Positions 58,504 to 64,000 of a stretch of 64,000 nucleotides of DNA are shown here, in pieces. The stretch is from the NCBI GenBank assembly GCA_945910005.1, contig OX246740.1, positions 46,890,526 to 46,954,525 on the forward strand, written 5' to 3'. A model generated the notes under the pieces. The model made no database searches, was not told the DNA's origin, and was given only the letters and a program-made list of their open reading frames with translations. The translations under genes and the position numbers were made by a program. Position 1 is the first letter of the stretch. The number at the start of each line of letters is the position of its first letter. The DNA comes from Isoperla grammatica (taxonomy: Eukaryota; Arthropoda; Insecta; Plecoptera; Perlodidae).

Positions 58504-61500
58504 TACGATATTGCTTCAGTCTCTTTCATGTAAATTGCAGTACTAGTTTTGAATAAAATAGAACTTGTGCTTATGTACATATTGTTACACGGTTCAATAC
58601 TTCCATTATAAAAATTGAATTCCATAACAAAAATGAGTCCCACAATGTATATTTTATAGAATTACGAATTACAGTGCTGTAACATGTGTTCGGACAGTAA
58701 AATGGAATTGCTATGCAATTCTATTGTTGCAAACTTTATTGATTGGTGCATATTCAATGTGTATACGAAACAAAACAGGTCAATTTTTATAATGGTTACT
58801 AACCATTTTGTTTGTATGGTTCTGTTGTGCGACAGAACCACCGCATTATTACACACACATCGTATAATAATTAGCTTGTTTTCATACATTCGATAAGGTG
58901 TATACAAGTATTGAACTAGTTATTGTGGACAAGTACTCTCAGTTTAAGTGTCAAGTATTAAGTTTACGAATTAAAATAGTTTTAACCCCAGTTTCTTTAA
59001 CTTTTGATTAAATTACAATGGGATGTTATTACATTAATGTATGAATAATGTACGATTATGTGGGTGAGATTATTCTTGTTCAGGTGGTCGATATTTGCGA
59101 TGTAGTAGGTGTATATTATTTTGGTAGCAATTTTTTCCATTAATAATTAATAGACAGATTTGAAAACTCATGTCTAGAGAGTTAATAACATGCTTTGAAT
59201 GATGTAAAAGTAAATACAAAGCATCAAGAAAATCTTCTTACTTATATAGAGTGGTTTCTTGTGTTTGCACCCTTTTCTCAAGCCTGTGAAACCGTCCAGA
59301 TTCTAACCTAAATGTATAATGAGACGTGGGGAGGAGCAGCTGCTACTTAGCGTATACGGTCTATATTATTATAAGCGATTCCCATCCCCATCCCAGTTAG
59401 TTCCCACCCTTTGTTGGGGGATGAACCTACAGCACACTGTCTATAAATGTGTGCGGTAGTCTCAATCGATAATATTATGGTTTCTTGTAACGTTCTCGGT
59501 AAGATATCTTCGTGTTTGATTATTTTCGAAGTGTGTTAAATGGAAAACTGACTTTTACTTTATCTTAAAACAACTTTTGTGACTGTTATGGGCCACATTT
59601 TTAAGCTGAAGTAAAGTAAATTCTAAGTTACTTTAAATTGAAACATGAATCGATAAGAATTGTACATCTATAGAATGAAAAATGAAGTTTTTGTGCAAAT
59701 TGACGATTTCTTCTTTACTTTACACTGAGAAATAAATCTTAAACGGAGAAAACTTTATTTTCGGGTAACTCTCTCTGAGGTTATAATATGCATTAACCTT
59801 GCTGAACTTTCCCGTTTTCCTTCTCCTTTGAAAACAACCCTTAAGCTATAGAGAATTAACGTAAACCGCGCACAACAGCTCGGGGCTATGTTCACGTTAT
59901 TGCATGAAATTGTGTACTTTGTTGGATTTTGGCTCATTCACACTAATTGTTTGTGCACCTTACTTTCTAAGATCTCTCTAAAAGTATTCGAAACAAACCC
60001 ATTTTTTAAACACACTGTTAAACCTTTCGCGCTGACATATTACAACTTGTTGATATATTTTATTATTACATTCTCTTTATTGTGTTGACTGGAAAGCAAT
60101 ATCACTCGTACAGGATGAAACCACTCGCGTTGCTTATTTGAGACTGCTTTACGCCAGGCTTCGCTCTTGACGCCTTCTCGCTGCGTTCAGAAGAGTAATA
60201 TAGACGTGATTTGTTTTCCCGTTCTCGCTGGTTGGCTGGAGATCTGAGAACACGTCTGTACTTGCGCTTCAAGGTCATTCCAAAAGCTTTCAAGATAGCC
60301 ATAAAAGAGAATTGTGAAGTGTGAGCCTGAAATGGCGTCTTAGCAATGTTGGAAAATGAAAATTTGATACAACGCGCATAACCTCAATATTATATACCTT
60401 ACTCACTTTACTGGAAACTATGTTTAGCAAACAATATAAAAGTTAGAAGGTTCATATATATTCTATGTTCATGTCGAACAACTTCGTTTATGCGAAGAAG
60501 TTTGACACAAAACGACATTTTTAACAGTTTTTGGTGTACGAATATTTTCGTGTGCCAGTATATAAAACGGCTTACTGTACCGGTTTACGAAAAAAAACAC
60601 ATACCAGTAATTGTTTAATATATCATTTTGGCCATACACCATCGTATATGCAACGATGTAATATACAAATCATAAATCTTCACACTTAAACATTGCTCGT
60701 TATTAACAGCTTTTCCTAAGGTGTGTGTGTTCATATTCATAATCATTTTTTCATATTCATTAGTATTGAGGAATAAGTTGTCGAACATTTTTATTTATTT
60801 CCAACATTGTATTCAACTCTCTATAAAAGCCTAGGCAGGCCGGGGAGGGAGGGGGGGGGGATACTTTATACGTAGGGATTTACTCTATAGTCCATCGTGT
60901 TCATTCACTGTGTAATATTGATCCGTTACATGTCAAAAGTAGAGTATCTACGGTCAGTATAAGTCTCATTTTTAAGTCTTTGTTGATTTTTGTTTTATTT
61001 GTATGAATGTTAGGAGGTTCAAGTTTGTAACATTTGTCATTTATCATATTATAATACGCTGGAAATCAAAGGACCGAGCTTTTATCATATTACAAAGAGA
61101 GGAAAAATCCTACAGTGGGAAAGCTATTTTTCAGTTAAAGTAAGCATACACAATTTAATTTATACTTTAATACTATTTCAAATAAAAGTTGTCTGTCTTT
61201 AAGACGAAAATGTTTTCTGTATAAAATATTAAAAAATATCTCGTAATACTTAAAAGTTAACGAAAGTTTGGATCAAGATGTCTTTCAAAGTTTTATTTCA
61301 AGACGGATTCACAACTGAATACAAAGTAAAATGTGTACCATTGAAATGAGAAAAGAAAGTTATTTGAATGCCCTTCCCTTTCCCCCACATACAATTAATT
61401 CCCATCAAGATTCTCTTCTAATCGCCTGGTAAGATCAAAAAACTTGGTATAAGCAAGAACAAAGTAAGCAGCTCAAGGTTAAGACATCACAAATAATATG

Positions 61501-64000
61501 TTTTCATGTCATCGATCCGTGGATTAGTTTTAAATAACTCTATTGATTTAAAACCACTTCCTGCAGATTGTCAGTTAATAATAAGATTATCTTGGGCACA
61601 GAGTTTCAAATTCCAAGGTAATGTTAAAACAATTCAAAATCAATCATAATTATAGTATTGTAAATGTTGTTACAAATACAAAAGTATTCTTTATAATTTC
61701 ATGAATAAATCTTAAAACATGATTTGAATCTGAAAACACTGTCGGTGGTTCATTTTGTAATTTTTATCAAACAAATTACAAAACAACAACTCTTCGAACT
61801 CCCAAAGCCTGAGAGTAATATTCTTGAAAAACGCGAGTAACATATATAAACATGGAGTTAAATATATGGGAAGGTGATAACAGCTATCATCGCTCACACG
61901 AGAAGGCTATTACATTAGTTTACTTGAACTCGGTATGTTCAGCGTGTTTATTAAACCGTACATGATGAATGGGTCAGGTATTACCTTTCAAAGTTCCAAC
62001 ATGCATACATGTGACATGACTGTACGGTAAGGATGGAACAGTTCTGGGTCACAGACAAATGGAGTTCATAATACACAAGTTCATTTCCATCAGGTTCAAG
62101 TCCAACCCAACGCTTTCCATATATGTGTGGAATTTAAAATTATGCAATGTATTTTTGGGGATTTTCCGTCACGCCAGTAACAATTATATTGTCAGCGTTT
62201 CTGATCTTCTCTGGGTCCCCTAAACCAGGCCAACAAGCTTCCATTTTAATAAATTTTCAATTAGCGTAGCGTTCAACAAATTTTAATCGTTTCTTTCAAT
62301 TTTAGTGTAATTAAATTTGTAATTAAAAATATGCCCACAAGGGTATTATTTCGATTTTGTAGCATAATTATTCTTTCACCAGAAAACTGTCTAGGATCCC
62401 AAAGAAAATTGACACTTATTTATATAATTAATGAGTAATAAAAAAAGATATATTTGTTAAACTATTTTTACACGTTTAGAATTTAATGTACATGTTACTT
62501 TTGAGTGCGAAAGTGTAGAGCGTGTAATGTACAATGTCATTGTCTTGTCTGTCTCAATCAATGCGATAGAGATCTGACGTATCTAAAAGCTATTTCAAGT
62601 CCGTTCGTCCATCGAGCAATAACAAAATGGCTTTTACGAGGCGGAGCCAAAGTGCACAACACACTCGTGGTTGGTGGAAGATATTACCTTTCGCTGTCAT
62701 TTCTCGTACAGAAATATAGATTGAGTGTAGTTCGGAACACATATCGACACGCAGATGACAGCTGTGTGATACTTCTACACGCCATTTTACCATCCGACAC
62801 TCAAATGGATGCTCGTAATGTAATTTAGCTTTGTTCTCTTCTACCACGCTTTGTACGTAAACATTTCGAGACGTTGACATTTATGAAATGTTGAATTATT
62901 TCCAATGAAGTGTAAATACAGGTGAACAAAATTGTAAATTTTTTAAATTGTGTATTTTTAACTTTATTTAATGATATTGTACGGTTCATTACAAAAGGTT
63001 TTATGTATTAAACATAATGCAAAGTCAATATCCTGGGTTTATAATTAATTTTTCTACGTTGCATGCAATTTTCATTTCTAGCTTGGTTTGGTTTTAAGAG
63101 CCTGTCAATTGCACGAAATAAGTTGGAAATAAATGGAAAACATCATGATTTTCTTAGATTGTACTTTTTCTATACTCGTTTAGTTTTCATATCCGTAATA
63201 GCTCTGGACTCGGTGATTTCAAAATTAATTAGTGTTTAGAATCGACCAGAACATAGTCGATGCTTAAACTCGGAAGACATACTTATTGAGAACAAATCAA
63301 AAAACACAACTACATTTACAGAGAAATATTATTATGCCATAGTAACTTTATCAGTTTATCAATACAAATAACAATATTGATTTACTTAATGTAGATATCT
63401 TCTTCAGTTGAACATATTTACAAAGGAAGATATGTCCACTACAACAGGTCTGACCCAAATCGCTATCCACTGTACAAATATTGAGCAGTTCCCATAACGT
63501 GCAAACAACTCGGTTGAAAGCTTTCCGCTGTCAATTTGCCATTACTCGAATTGCACACAGTACAGTATAGTAGTGTTGCAGTATGAAAGTACTCTTAGTA
63601 TTTCCATGTCACGCCTATGACGATGTTTAGACGCTTACTTCTTGTCTTAGAAATAAGTAAACGGTGACTTTGGAGCCGTCCTATCAACGAAGCACTCAAT
63701 AAATTGAAAGTTGTTCTAAATCGCTTTTGTTGATTCTAGAATTTGTCCGGAGGTGTTCGCACTGTCCAATCACTGATTCATATGTTTCGTATTTGAAATT
63801 TCGTTCTTTGATTGGTTATCGCTTACTCGTCGATGGTGTTCGAAGCCTACAGGGTTGGCTTAGTCGCTTTAAATTAAAGTGCCCCACTGAAAATCAGTTT
63901 CGTTACTGAGTGGGTAGACTCTAAATGTGCATTTATTTATTTAACTTAGGGACACAAAACTTCTGTCTACTATAGGTTTGCGTTTGACACATTATCCAAT
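58504..64000. other. Long non-coding stretch to the window end
   Basis: No supported gene in 5.5 kb. A G-rich run lies at 60841-60860. A minus-strand frame of 66 codons at 60102-60302 (MAILKAFGMTLKRKYRR...) lies in a patch with raised GC but matches no family known to me. Other frames of 60-107 codons look like chance. Confidence 0.4.

Overview
The window is animal nuclear DNA, most likely from an arthropod. Coding sequence is split into exons with GT-AG borders, introns are long, the background is AT-rich, and microsatellites, SINEs, LINEs and MITEs are dense. The arthropod call rests on the insect antigen-5-like layout of two CAP-family genes, including the N-terminal DYCxxC...HTMCK motif. 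I cannot name the species or decide between insect, crustacean and chelicerate. There are no operons and almost no long open reading frames outside mobile elements.

Left part (1-12,000, minus strand). The first coding exon of one CAP gene lies at 109-435; the rest is off the left edge. A second, complete four-exon CAP gene lies at 11704-6446, with a TATA box upstream. All four exons join with consistent phases to 783 nt (260 codons plus stop). Its introns hold a seven-unit MITE array, a LINE tail in antisense, a TTAA-flanked MITE, a foldback element and a palindromic MITE.

Middle part (12,000-31,700). A short plus-strand exon at 15906-15961 encodes the glycine-rich loop of an STK32 (YANK) family kinase. 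It is followed by a tRNA-derived SINE, two very long ATT microsatellites and a 200-N assembly gap. An unassigned 171-nt phase-0 exon follows at 18185-18355. The rest is non-coding with scattered repeats and a near-perfect 129-bp palindrome.

Right part (31,700-64,000). This holds a 1.25-kb nested inverted-repeat element, a 739-bp TTAA/AGGG-ended MITE of Kolobok/T2 type, a CpG-rich patch, and a nearly full-length CR1/L2-like LINE (about 39.4-43.3 kb). The LINE has an SGNH-esterase ORF1 and an intact 1022-codon endonuclease/reverse-transcriptase ORF2. A THAP-domain remnant, several more MITEs and two more copies of the SINE follow. From about 46.2 kb rightward I see no supported host gene.

The most unusual observation is a SAP-like DNA-binding motif that appears to be inserted in the post-RT domain of the LINE ORF2. 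Next are the tandem CAP genes, one with a mucin-like Ala/Pro/Thr repeat between signal peptide and cysteine-rich N-terminus, and the diversity of small inverted-repeat elements in the introns of the other.
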